Shown: positions 17,295 through 25,233, counted from the stretch's first letter. The stretch is 64,000 nucleotides of DNA from Rhodocyclaceae bacterium (GCA_008933825.1 WBUF01000007.1:1-64000); one strand, 5' to 3'. Numbers and translations: made by a program. Notes: generated from the letters alone by a model not told the origin.

Positions 17295-18902
17295 TCAGGC
17301 CAGCGCCGGCGCCGGCTGTTTCGTCAACTCCCCGGCCAGCCGGCTGGCGTTGCGCGCCGCCAGGCCGTACACCGACAGTTGCGGATTGGCGCCGATGCTG
17401 GTCGGGAAGAGCGACCCGTCGCACACCGTCACGTTGCCGAGCTGGCGATGGCGGCCCCAGACGTCTGTGACGCCGCCCTTCTCGTCGGCCGCCATGCCGC
17501 AGCCGCCCATGACGTGGGCGCTGACCACGCGCGCCAGCTGATTCTTCAGCGGCAGCTTCCCGATGCCGGCCTTCGCCTCCGCCAGGCTGGCATAGCCCTC
17601 GCACTGCTCGTGCACGACGAAGACGCGCTTCGCCCCCGCGGCGAACTGCAGTTCCGCCATCGCCAGCCAGGAACGCCGCACGCCGTCCCAGATGAAATCC
17701 GTGATCGGGTAATCGAGCACCGGCGCGCCGTTGTCGCCGAGCTGCACCGTGCCGCCGGGGCTTTCGGCATGGAAGCCGTCGCGCAGCAGCGAGAGCATGG
17801 CGTGGGTGTTGGCGAATTCGGCCATCAGCTTCCTGTGCGCCTCGCCGTAGCCCTGCAGCGTGGTGGAGAACAGCACCGGGTGCATCGGCGGCACCTCCAG
17901 CTTGAAGCCGATCGGCCCGTCGACGGCGACGCTGTCCAGGTAATGGTCGGAGTAGATGGTCTGCGGCGCGCCCGAATACCCCTTCACCTCGCGGTCCATG
18001 ACGGCCGCCGCCACCGTCGTCGGATGCAGGAAAGTGCGCCGGCCGAGCAGCCGGTGCGGATCGGGCGCCCCGCTCCTGAGCAGCAGCGCCGGCGTGCCGA
18101 TGGCGCCGGCGGCGAGGATGAAATGCTTCGCCCGGATGCGCACGCGGTACGGCAGCGCATGGATGCCCGCCTTCTGCATCGCCGCGCACTCCAGCGCCTC
18201 GATGCGGTCGCCACGCACCACCAGCCGTTCGGCGCGCAGGCGATACACCAGCGTGGCGCCCGCCGACAGCGCCGCCGGAATCGTCGTCACCAGCATCGAC
18301 TGCTTGGCGTTGGTCGGGCAGCCCATGCCGCAGTAGCCGAGGTTCCAGCAGCCCTTGACGTTGCGCCGCATCGGCGCCACCGGCACGCCGAGTTCCCAGG
18401 CCGCCTCGCGCAGCAGCTTGTTGTTCTCGTTCGGGCCGATGTCCCAGTAGCGGATGTTCAGGCGCCGCTCGACGGCGTCGAACCACGGCGACATCGCCTC
18501 GGCCGTCAGATCCTTCAGGCCGAACTCGCGCTGCCAGTGCGCCAGCGTCGTGGGCGGCGTGCGGAAGCTGCTGGTCCAGTTCACCGTCGTCGATCCGCCG
18601 ACGCAGCGGCCCTGCAGGATGTTGACGGCCTTGTCCTTGGTCTTGCGCGCCGCCGACTCCTGGTAGAGCTGCGGGTAGGCGTCAGCCTCGCGCATCTTGA
18701 AATCGGTCGAGGTCTTCAGCGGCCCCTCCTCGACGATGACGACCTTCAGGCCGGCCTTGGTCAGGATCTCCGCCGCGATGCCGCCGCCGGCGCCGCTGCC
18801 GACGATGGCGACGTCGGCCTCCAGCTCGCGGTCGGCGACGAGCTTCGACGCGTCGATCGCCTGCCAGCCGGCGTTGATGCCTTCGAGGAAGGGGTCTTTC
18901 AC
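17295..18902 (-). CDS. GMC-family FAD oxidoreductase (alcohol oxidase/dehydrogenase type)
   Basis: 535 residues. The N-terminal FAD Rossmann loop is VGSGAGGG (34-41), followed by GRCVGGSTTVNW and the C-rich segment GCWNLGYCGMGCPTNAKQS. The C-terminal GMC_C part carries the His-Asn style block MGGCGMA...VCDGSLFPTSIGANPQLSVYGLA. This subgroup includes long-chain fatty alcohol oxidases and sterol/cholesterol-type oxidoreductases. With no signal peptide of its own, it may be exported with, or pass electrons to, the Tat-signal protein encoded just upstream. The aldehyde product would be taken by the aldehyde dehydrogenase of the same operon. Separated from the Tat gene by copy B of the 107-bp repeat. 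Confidence 0.9.
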   Translation of the reverse strand: MKDPFLEGINAGWQAIDASKLVADRELEADVAIVGSGAGGGIAAEILTKAGLKVVIVEEGPLKTSTDFKMREADAYPQLYQESAARKTKDKAVNILQGRCVGGSTTVNWTSSFRTPPTTLAHWQREFGLKDLTAEAMSPWFDAVERRLNIRYWDIGPNENNKLLREAAWELGVPVAPMRRNVKGCWNLGYCGMGCPTNAKQSMLVTTIPAALSAGATLVYRLRAERLVVRGDRIEALECAAMQKAGIHALPYRVRIRAKHFILAAGAIGTPALLLRSGAPDPHRLLGRRTFLHPTTVAAAVMDREVKGYSGAPQTIYSDHYLDSVAVDGPIGFKLEVPPMHPVLFSTTLQGYGEAHRKLMAEFANTHAMLSLLRDGFHAESPGGTVQLGDNGAPVLDYPITDFIWDGVRRSWLAMAELQFAAGAKRVFVVHEQCEGYASLAEAKAGIGKLPLKNQLARVVSAHVMGGCGMAADEKGGVTDVWGRHRQLGNVTVCDGSLFPTSIGANPQLSVYGLAARNASRLAGELTKQPAPALA

Positions 18903-18907
18903 TCAGT

Positions 18908-19014
18908 CCTCCGCAGGGCCGCCCCAAGGCGGGCTGAAGTCAGCGACATGGAAGCCGCGCAGCGGCTGAACCATCGTCACCCCTCTCCTCGGGAAAGGGG
19001 CTGGGGGATAGGTC
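18908..19014. repeat. 107-bp two-copy intergenic repeat, copy B
   Basis: Second copy of the repeat at 10349-10455, same orientation, by eye about 80% identical. Here the hairpin is CCCCTCTCC...GGGAAAGGGG with mismatches. It fills the gap between the Tat-protein gene and the GMC gene inside an operon, so its hairpin may lower downstream expression or stabilise upstream mRNA. Just before it, CTCAGTCCTCCGCAGGGC resembles a decayed AAAGTCAGTC element. Confidence 0.8.
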
Positions 19015-19015
19015 G

Positions 19016-19540
19016 TCATAACATCTCCGGCGGACCGGGATAGCCGATGCGCTCCCAGGCCTCCGGCGTGCCGTACCAGGCGCCCAGCACCAGGTCGTGC
19101 AGCCCGGCATAGGCGCTGCGCAGCAGGGCGAAGCGGCTGAAGCGCCAGCCCTCGAGGAAGGCGGCGACCTCCTGCGGCGTGGCCTCTTCCCAACTCGGCC
19201 GCAGCCCCGCCAGCAGCACGCGCGCCGGCGCGAAGCCCAGCAGCGCGAACAGCTCGCCGAGCTCCTTCTGCGCCGCGGCCGAAAGCCCGGCAATCGCGAC
19301 ACCGACGCCATCGACGGTCTGCGCAATGGCCCGGCTGCGCGCCTCTCCCGCTGCCGGCAGCGCGCCGGCCAGCACGGCCGGCACGATGGCGCCGATGATG
19401 CTGCGCTCCTGCAAAGTCAGTCTGTGCGGTACGGCGTTGCCCGGCGCTTCCTTCAGGCTGCGCGAATAGAAGAGGCCGGCGGCGGTCAGCGCGGCGCCGC
19501 CGATCAGGCCGGCCTTGATGAATTGTCTTCTCGTCGGCAT
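19016..19540 (-). CDS. Tat-signal small protein, probable partner of the GMC oxidoreductase
   Basis: 174 residues. A twin-arginine signal (TRRQFIKAGLIGGAALTAAGL) is at the N-terminus, so the folded protein is exported. The remainder resembles the gluconate 2-dehydrogenase subunit 3-like small subunits that accompany GMC flavoproteins: LTLQERSIIGAIVPAVL, then a helical C-terminus ending WYGTPEAWERIGYPGPP. Such subunits are thought to escort or dock the flavoprotein. The ATG overlaps the stop of the aldehyde dehydrogenase gene (shared base at 19540). A copy of the repeat element (19413-19437) is inside the reading frame. Confidence 0.8.
   Translation of the reverse strand: MPTRRQFIKAGLIGGAALTAAGLFYSRSLKEAPGNAVPHRLTLQERSIIGAIVPAVLAGALPAAGEARSRAIAQTVDGVGVAIAGLSAAAQKELGELFALLGFAPARVLLAGLRPSWEEATPQEVAAFLEGWRFSRFALLRSAYAGLHDLVLGAWYGTPEAWERIGYPGPPEML
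19413..19437 (+). repeat. AAAGTCAGTC dispersed element, copy inside the Tat-protein gene
   Basis: AAAGTCAGTC-TGTGCGG-TACGGCG on the plus strand, antisense to the coding direction. Exact core; it encodes part of residues about 35-43 (AVPHRLTLQ region). Confidence 0.65.
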
Positions 19541-20964
19541 CAGCGGATCAGAAACTTCACCATGCGCTCGAACAGCGCGCCGTAGGGCGGCTTGAACAGC
19601 CCCATGCCGTTCACCCGCGACTGGAAGAACACCGCCTTCTTCTTCGAGAAGGCCTCGAAGCCCTCGAAGCCGTGGTAGTGGCCCTTGCCGCTCTCGCCGA
19701 CGCCGCCGAAGGGCAGGCTGTCCTGGGCGATGTGCAGGATGGTGTCGTTGATGGTGACGCCGCCGGAGAGCGTCTGTTCCAGCACATGGTCGATGCGGCC
19801 GCGGTCGCGGTCGAAGTAGTACAGCGCCAGCGGGTTCGGCCGCGCATTGACATAGCGGATCGCCTCGTCGAGGTCGCGGTAGGGCACCACCGGCAGCACC
19901 GGCCCGAAGATCTCCTCCTGCATCACCTGCATGCCGGGCGTGACGTTGCGCAGCGCCACCGGCGGAATGCGCCGCGTCGCCGCGTCCGGCTCGGCGGCGG
20001 ACGCGAGCGGCACCGCTTCGGCGCCCTGGTTTTTCGCATCCTCGATCAGCCCGAGCAGCCGGCGGTAATGCCGCTCGCTGACGATCGACGAATAGTCCGG
20101 CGTGCGCAGGATGTCCGGATAGCAGGCGTTCACCTCCTTCTGCGCCGCGGCGATGAAGGCATGCTCCTGCCCGGCCGGCACCAGCACGTAGTCGGGCGCG
20201 ATGCAGGTCTGGCCGGCGTTCATGGTCTTGCCGACGACGACGCGCTCGGCGAATGTCTCCAGCGGATAGTCCGGCCCGAGAATGGCCGGCGACTTGCCGC
20301 CCAGTTCCAGCGTCACCGGCGTCAGGTTCTCGGCGGCGGCGCGCATCACGCTGTAGCCGACCTTGGTCGAGCCGGTGAACAGCAGGTGGCCGAAGGGCAG
20401 CCGGGCGAAAGCCTGCGCCACCTCGGCATCGCCCTGCACCACCGCCACCTCGTCGGCGGCGAAGTATTTTTCGGCCAGGCGGGCGAACAGCGCCGACATC
20501 GCCGGCGTGTACTCCGACATCTTCACCATGGCGCGGTTGCCGGCGGCGAGCGCTGCGGTGAGCGGCCCCACGGCGAGGTAGAGCGGATAGTTCCACGGCA
20601 CGATGACGCCGACCACGCCGAGCGGCTGGTGCAGCACGCGGGCGCGGCCCGGCATGAACCACAGCGAGACGTGCCGGCGCTCCGGCCGCATCCAGGATTT
20701 CAGGTGATGGCGCGTGTAGCGGATGCCTTCGAGGGAGGGAAAGATTTCGAGCAACTGCGTCTCGTGCAGCGAACGGTTGCCGAAGTCGCCGCGAATCGCC
20801 TCGGCGATGGCCGGCTGGTTGTCGCGGATCAGGCGTTCCAGCGCCGTCAGCCGGGCGTCGCGGCTGCGCCAGTCCGGATGGGGGTCGCGCGCCGCGGCCT
20901 CGCGCAGCCGGGAATGGATCGTGCCAAGGGCGCTGCCTGCCGGCTCCTGCTCGTTCAAGCCCAT
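19540..20964 (-). CDS. Coniferyl-aldehyde-dehydrogenase-like / fatty aldehyde dehydrogenase
   Basis: 474 residues of the short ALDH subfamily (CalB and fatty aldehyde dehydrogenases, which lack about 20 residues relative to betaine ALDH). Catalytic residues: E220 in LELGGKSP and C254 in NAGQTCIAP. The blocks VPWNYPLYLAVGPLTAAL and [15 protein letters not shown] also fit. It oxidises an aldehyde to the acid with NAD(P)+. First gene of a four-gene operon with the Tat protein, GMC oxidoreductase and lipase, so a long-chain or aromatic aldehyde produced by the GMC enzyme is the likely substrate. The ATG at 20964 was chosen because residues before it are poor in family similarity. Confidence 0.92.
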   Translation of the reverse strand: MGLNEQEPAGSALGTIHSRLREAAARDPHPDWRSRDARLTALERLIRDNQPAIAEAIRGDFGNRSLHETQLLEIFPSLEGIRYTRHHLKSWMRPERRHVSLWFMPGRARVLHQPLGVVGVIVPWNYPLYLAVGPLTAALAAGNRAMVKMSEYTPAMSALFARLAEKYFAADEVAVVQGDAEVAQAFARLPFGHLLFTGSTKVGYSVMRAAAENLTPVTLELGGKSPAILGPDYPLETFAERVVVGKTMNAGQTCIAPDYVLVPAGQEHAFIAAAQKEVNACYPDILRTPDYSSIVSERHYRRLLGLIEDAKNQGAEAVPLASAAEPDAATRRIPPVALRNVTPGMQVMQEEIFGPVLPVVPYRDLDEAIRYVNARPNPLALYYFDRDRGRIDHVLEQTLSGGVTINDTILHIAQDSLPFGGVGESGKGHYHGFEGFEAFSKKKAVFFQSRVNGMGLFKPPYGALFERMVKFLIR

Positions 20965-20999
20965 CACCCTTCCTTGCGCTTTGGGATGGCCCAGTGTAG

Positions 21000-21019
21000 C
21001 CGACCCTCTTTCGGGTCGG
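21000..21019. promoter_or_regulatory. 20-bp palindrome between divergent genes
   Basis: CCGACCC-TCTTTC-GGGTCGG, perfect 7-bp arms, 35 bp upstream of the aldehyde dehydrogenase start and 56 bp upstream of the FFLEE-type gene. It could be an operator for the four-gene operon or a small hairpin in its leader. No factor can be named. Confidence 0.4.
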
Positions 21020-21075
21020 TTAGGCAATTGATTCTAAATGCCCCGAAGCGTTTCGCGGCGCGGGATAATGCCGCC

Positions 21076-21804
21076 ATGAGCGAGGAAAAGGAGCACTGGG
21101 TCGGCGAACTGCGCCGGCATCTCGCCCGCGCCAAAGGGCTGCGCGCCGCCGCCAATGCCGACCCGCGCATGGGCGCCGACCGCATGCGCCTGCGCGGCTG
21201 GCAAGCCGAGCGCCTTGCCGCCACCTACCGCGACTTGCTCGCATCCGACCGCCACCACGACGCCGCGCGCTTCTTCCTCACCGACCTCTACGGCCCCAAG
21301 GACTTCAGCGAGCGCGACCACGAGATCGAGCGCATCCTGCCGACCATGTCCGCCACCCTGCCCGCTTCAGGCATCCGCACCATCGCCCTGGCCATCGAGG
21401 TCGACGCGCTATCCGAGGAACTCGATGCCGCGATGGTGGCGGAACTGCGCAGCGCCCGCGCCATGGCGAACATCACCGAAAAGGCCTACGCCGAGGCCTA
21501 CCGCCGCTGCGACCGGCGCGACCACCGCGAACTGCAGCTCAGGCTGATCGGCGAGATCGGCGCCGCCCTCGCCGCCCTCGTGCGCAAGCCGCTCGTGCGC
21601 GCCGCCCTGCACCTCATGCGCGGCCCGGCCAGGCTCGCCGGCCTGGCCGAGCTGCACCGGTTCCTCGAAGACGGCTACAACGCCTTCCACCGCATGGGCG
21701 ACCCGACCGCATTCCTCGACACCATCGCCACGCGCGAGGAGACCATCCTGCGGCAGCTCTTCGACGACGCGCCAAGGCCGTTCGAGATTCCCGGCCAGGC
21801 CTGA
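21076..21804 (+). CDS. FFLEE-motif protein, function unknown
   Basis: 242 residues, all-helical, no signal peptide or membrane segment. The segment ARFFLTDLYGPKDFSERD is a variant of the FFLEELY motif that names a proteobacterial family of unknown role; the rest (RRCDRRDHRELQLRLIGEIG, LAELHRFLEDGYNAFHRMG) also fits that family. GATAAT lies only 6 bp before the ATG, so the transcript, if that is the -10, would be nearly leaderless; no good -35 was seen. It is divergent from the aldehyde dehydrogenase operon. No function can be proposed from sequence. Confidence 0.8.
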   Translation: MSEEKEHWVGELRRHLARAKGLRAAANADPRMGADRMRLRGWQAERLAATYRDLLASDRHHDAARFFLTDLYGPKDFSERDHEIERILPTMSATLPASGIRTIALAIEVDALSEELDAAMVAELRSARAMANITEKAYAEAYRRCDRRDHRELQLRLIGEIGAALAALVRKPLVRAALHLMRGPARLAGLAELHRFLEDGYNAFHRMGDPTAFLDTIATREETILRQLFDDAPRPFEIPGQA

Positions 21805-21806
21805 GT

Positions 21807-21830
21807 CGCCGTACTGCGGTGACTGACTTT
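21807..21830 (-). repeat. AAAGTCAGTC dispersed element, copy 3
   Basis: CGCCGTACTGCGG then TGACTGACTTT, three bases after the FFLEE gene stop. Contains a CCGC...GCGG micro-hairpin. Exact core. Confidence 0.78.
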
Positions 21831-22182
21831 CGACGGATAAGCATCCGCTTTCGGCCAGGAGCGGCCATTCGCTAAGTCTCTGGCTTTGACATTCAGAGAG
21901 CCGCTCTACTCTGGAACCTGACTGACGGCCCTTGCTCAATTACTTGGATTCTTTATGCACGCCGAGACTGCTGCCAATTTCGAGCCCCGGCGCGGTCGCC
22001 AACTAGACGATCAGATCAGCCACACTTTTCCGTGAGATGGCGAAGCCTGACCGCTTCGCCAGGCGCCTGATAAAGTCAGTCTCCGCGATACGGCGGATTG
22101 CGAGCAGGCCGCTTCGTCCTGCTCGCCTTTTACAAAGATATTCCATTAGTAATTGGAGGATTTTCATGGTACATTGCATGCC
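21831..22182. other. Gene-poor, lower-GC spacer of about 350 bp
   Basis: No convincing gene. It contains a hairpin-like CCGCTTTCGGCCAGGAGCGG (21847-21866), a type of sequence often left over in spacers, then an AT-richer stretch (CTCAATTACTTGGATTC), one plus-strand repeat element (22072-22096) and, near the right end, TTTACAAAGATATTCC that may be part of the ATPase promoter. A GGAGG site at 22155-22159 precedes a six-codon frame (ATG at 22166, MVHCMP) whose stop overlaps the ATPase start; it may be a leader peptide. Confidence 0.5.
22072..22096 (+). repeat. AAAGTCAGTC dispersed element, copy 4
   Basis: AAAGTCAGTC then TCCGCGATACGGCGG, the cleanest copy, with CCGC-GATACG-GCGG hairpin. It lies upstream of the ATPase gene and inverted relative to the copy after that gene. 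Confidence 0.8.
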
Positions 22183-23325
22183 ATGATCGCCCGGGATGCT
22201 CTGCGCCGGCGGATCGATCGGGCGCTTGCCCGCAATCCCGTCGTCGCTCTCGTCGGACCGCGCCAGGTCGGCAAGACCACGCTGGCGCGGAGTTTCGTCG
22301 CGTCCGATTCACCCGACTACTTCGACCTCGAGGACCCGGTCAGTCTGGCGCGCCTGGCCGAGCCGATGACCGCCCTGTCGCCGCTGGCCGGCCTGGTGGT
22401 CATCGACGAAATCCAGCGTTCCGACGACCTGTTCCCGGTCCTGCGCGTGCTGGCGGACCGGCCGGGCACGCCGGCCCGCTTTCTCGTGTTGGGCAGCGCT
22501 TCCCCTGCGCTGCTCCGCCAATCGAGTGAATCCCTCGCGGGGCGCATCGAGGTGATCGAGGTCGGCGGATTCAGCCTGGCCGAAGCCGGCCTCGAGGCCG
22601 CCGACACGCTCTGGCTCCGCGGCGGCTATCCGCGCGCGTATCTTGCGCGCAGCCAGGCCGACAGTCAGGCATGGCGCCGGCAGTTCCTGCTGGCCCTGGC
22701 GGAGCGCGACCTGCCGCAGCTGGGCATGCGCCTCGCACCGGCAGCGATGATGCGCTTCCTGACCATGCTGGCGCATTACCACGGACAGATATGGAATGCC
22801 GCCGAGCCCGCCCGCTCGCTCGGCATTTCGGAGTCCAGCGTGCGGCGCTACCTCGACCTGCTCAGCGGCAGCTATCTCGTCCGGCAGCTGCAGCCGTGGC
22901 ACGAAAACATCGGCAAGCGCCAGGTCAAGGCGCCGAAGCTGTACTGGCGCGATTCGGGCCTGCTCCACCAACTGCTCGGCATCAATGCGCGCAACGCCCT
23001 GCTGGCCCATCCGAAATGCGGCGCGTCCTGGGAAGGCTTCGTCATGGAGGAGCTGATTCGCGGCCTGGAACCGGACGAGGCCTATTTCTGGGCCACCCAC
23101 ACCGGCGCGGAACTGGACGGGCTGTTCATCAAGCAAGGCCGCCGCCTCGGCATCGAGATCAAGCGCGCCGACGCGCCGCTGCTCACGCCCTCGATGCGCC
23201 ATGCTTTGGCCGATCTCGGGCTGGATCTGCTGTGGGTGATCTACCCCGGCAAGCGATCCTATCCGCTGCACGACAAGGTGCAGGTGCTGCCGCTGGACGA
23301 GGCACTGGCCTACGCCGCGCAGTGA
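22183..23325 (+). CDS. AAA_14/DUF4143 family ATPase
   Basis: 380 residues. Walker A is GPRQVGKTT, Walker B LVVIDEIQ, and LGSASPALLRQSSESLAGR is the sensor region of this family; the C-terminal DUF4143 part has WEGFVMEELIR and a nuclease-like GAELDGLF...RLGIEIKRAD block. Such single-gene ATPases are scattered by horizontal transfer and have unknown roles; some sit beside toxin-antitoxin genes, none does here. The ATG at 22183 is taken over a TTG at 22153. The gene is bracketed by inverted copies of the repeat element and follows a lower-GC spacer, hinting at acquisition as a unit. Confidence 0.88.
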   Translation: MIARDALRRRIDRALARNPVVALVGPRQVGKTTLARSFVASDSPDYFDLEDPVSLARLAEPMTALSPLAGLVVIDEIQRSDDLFPVLRVLADRPGTPARFLVLGSASPALLRQSSESLAGRIEVIEVGGFSLAEAGLEAADTLWLRGGYPRAYLARSQADSQAWRRQFLLALAERDLPQLGMRLAPAAMMRFLTMLAHYHGQIWNAAEPARSLGISESSVRRYLDLLSGSYLVRQLQPWHENIGKRQVKAPKLYWRDSGLLHQLLGINARNALLAHPKCGASWEGFVMEELIRGLEPDEAYFWATHTGAELDGLFIKQGRRLGIEIKRADAPLLTPSMRHALADLGLDLLWVIYPGKRSYPLHDKVQVLPLDEALAYAAQ

Positions 23326-23332
23326 GGACCGT

Positions 23333-23357
23333 CCGCCGTGCTGCGGAGACTGACTTT
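23333..23357 (-). repeat. AAAGTCAGTC dispersed element, copy 5
   Basis: CCGCCGTGCTGCGG then AGACTGACTTT, 7 bp after the ATPase stop, inverted relative to copy 4. It is followed by another hairpin, GCCCGC-TGAC-GCGGGC (23373-23388). Confidence 0.8.
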
Positions 23358-23436
23358 CAGTTCCGGCGTAACGCCCGCTGACGCGGGCATTAGCCTGCTC
23401 TGAAACTCCGCTTCGCTCCGTTTTCCCCGCAGGCCG

Positions 23437-25140
23437 TCAGTGCCGGAAGCCGTACCCCTCCGCCGGGTGCAACTGCCATTCCCCCTCCCCGCACAGTTCC
23501 AGCACCTGCCTGTGATACTTGAGGATGCTCGCGCGGTGGGCGACGCTGACCAGCGTCGTCTGCAAGGCAGCGAGCTGGCGGTAGAGGCTTTCCTCGTTGG
23601 CGGCGTCGAGCGCGCTGGTGGCTTCGTCGAGGATGACGTAGCGCGGCCGCGTGAGCAGCACGCGGGCGAAGGCAAGGCGCTGCTGCTCGCCGATGGAGAG
23701 CACCTTTTCCCAGTCGCGCTCGGCGTCGAGGCCGCCGAAGCGCTCGGCGACGTCGGGCAGGTTCACCCGCTCGAGCAGGCGCAGCAGCTCGGCGTCGGGC
23801 ACCGGCCGTTCCTGCTGCGGGTAGAGCAGCTGGCTGCGCAGCGTGCCGAGGATCATGTAGGGCTGCTGCGGCAGGAACAGGATGTCCCCCGGGCGCGGGC
23901 GCACGATGCGGCCGCTGCCGCAGTACCACAGGCCGGCGATGGCGCGCAGCAGCGAGCTCTTGCCGCTGCCGCTCTCGCCGACGATGAGCAGCCCCTCGCC
24001 GTGGTCGATGGCGACGGAGAGGTTCTTCACCAGGGTGCGCTCGCCGCCGGGCGTCAGCAGCGTGACGTGCTCCAGCGCCAGCCGGTCGCCCTGCGCCGAT
24101 TCGATCAGGCTCGGGCTGCGCGCGCGGCAGGCCGGCTCCGCCGCCAGCACGCGCGAGAAGGTGTTGAGGCGGTCGATGCCGGCGGCGAAGCGGCTGAGGC
24201 CCTCGAAGTTCTCGATCACCACCGAGATGGCGGAAAGCACGGCGGCGAAGGCGCCGGCGGCCTGCACGGCGGCGCCAACCTCCAACTCGCCGGAGAGCAC
24301 GTCGCCGGCGATGATGGCGCTGGGCAGGACGATGGTGAGCAGGCCATAGGCGTACTGGAAGAGGTTGAGGAAGAGCTGGCTGCGGATCAGCTTGTTGTAG
24401 TTGTCGAAGGCGGCGGCGAAGCGGCGGCGCACCTGCTGCGATTCCTGCGCCTCGCCGCGGTAGAAGGCGATCGACTCGGCGTTCTCGCGGACGCGCACCA
24501 TGCCGAAGCGGAAGTCGGCCTCGCGCTTCAGCTGCATGAAGTTGAGGCCGAGCAGCGGCTTGCCGAACACCGCCAGCGTGACGGTGGTGCCGAAGATGGC
24601 ATAGACGACGAGGAAGTACACCAGCACCCGCGAGATCTCCCACAGCACGAGGCTGAAGGCGAAGAGCTGCAGCACCGCGCCGATCAGGATCAGCAGGAAA
24701 TACAGCGTGCGCTGGGTAAAGGTGTTGATGTCCTCGGCGATGCGCTGGTCGGGGTTGTCGATGGCGGTATTGGCGTTCAGCTCGTAGTAGTGGCGCTGCG
24801 CGAAGTAGCTGTCGAGGAAGCGGCCGGTCAGCCAGCGCCGCCAGAGGATGCCGAGCTTGTCGCGCACGAAGTAGTAGAAGGCGTACACCGGCACGGCGAA
24901 GAGCAGCAGGCCGAGGCAGTAGCGGATGGCGGCCCAGAAGCGCTCTTCCTCGCGCGCCGCCAGGGCCGAGGTGAATTCGCCGGTCTGCTCGTTGAAGAGC
25001 ACGGCGAAGCGGGTCTGGCCGAGCAGCAGCAGCACCAGCAGCGCCAGCAGGCCCCAGGCCTTGAGTTTTTCATCGTGGCGCCAGTAGGGAGTGGCGATGG
25101 CCCAGAAGCGCTGCAGGTGGTGGCGGTCGACGGTTTTCAT
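23437..25140 (-). CDS. ABC transporter, fused permease-ATPase of the SbmA/BacA-like (ABC_membrane_2) type
   Basis: 567 residues. The N-terminal membrane part has about six helices (GLLALLVLLLLGQTRFAVL; LGLLLFAVPVYAFYYFV; LYFLLILIGAVLQLFAFSL and others) with the family segment LTGRFLDSYFAQRHYYELN. The ATPase domain has Walker A GESGSGKS (388-395), Q-loop FLPQQPYM, a signature LSIGEQQ (from 481) and Walker B YVILDEATSALD. Relatives (YddA, BacA-related, peroxisomal ABCD) move peptides, vitamin B12 or very-long-chain acyl-CoA; direction and cargo cannot be read from sequence. A 22-residue membrane peptide is encoded 24 bp upstream, and a WYL-regulator-associated palindrome lies before that. Confidence 0.92.
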   Translation of the reverse strand: MKTVDRHHLQRFWAIATPYWRHDEKLKAWGLLALLVLLLLGQTRFAVLFNEQTGEFTSALAAREEERFWAAIRYCLGLLLFAVPVYAFYYFVRDKLGILWRRWLTGRFLDSYFAQRHYYELNANTAIDNPDQRIAEDINTFTQRTLYFLLILIGAVLQLFAFSLVLWEISRVLVYFLVVYAIFGTTVTLAVFGKPLLGLNFMQLKREADFRFGMVRVRENAESIAFYRGEAQESQQVRRRFAAAFDNYNKLIRSQLFLNLFQYAYGLLTIVLPSAIIAGDVLSGELEVGAAVQAAGAFAAVLSAISVVIENFEGLSRFAAGIDRLNTFSRVLAAEPACRARSPSLIESAQGDRLALEHVTLLTPGGERTLVKNLSVAIDHGEGLLIVGESGSGKSSLLRAIAGLWYCGSGRIVRPRPGDILFLPQQPYMILGTLRSQLLYPQQERPVPDAELLRLLERVNLPDVAERFGGLDAERDWEKVLSIGEQQRLAFARVLLTRPRYVILDEATSALDAANEESLYRQLAALQTTLVSVAHRASILKYHRQVLELCGEGEWQLHPAEGYGFRH

Positions 25141-25164
25141 GTGCGGCCGCCATTGTAGCCTTCC

Positions 25165-25233
25165 TCAGGCGAACAGCATGGCGGCAAGCGACAGCGCGGT
25201 CGTGGCCCAGAACACGATCGGATCGGGGTTCAT
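25165..25233 (-). CDS. 22-residue hydrophobic peptide
   Basis: MNPDPIVFWATTALSLAAML then FA, a single predicted membrane helix with short N-terminal tail. It is preceded by a textbook ribosome site (GAAAGGAGGAGACC before the ATG), far stronger than expected by chance in this spacer. It lies 24 bp upstream of the ABC transporter on the same strand. Small single-helix proteins of this size often tune membrane complexes (compare CydX or KdpF in general style), but no homologue is recognised. Too short for standard gene finding. Confidence 0.6.
   Translation of the reverse strand: MNPDPIVFWATTALSLAAMLFA

Noticed and set aside
22325-22340. GGTCAGTCTGGCG in the ATPase gene as an element copy
   Set aside because: The CCGC and ACGGC blocks are absent and residues fit the protein family.
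23373-23388. GCCCGC-TGAC-GCGGGC as a rho-independent terminator
   Set aside because: No T-run follows on either strand; it is better seen as a short repeat hairpin.
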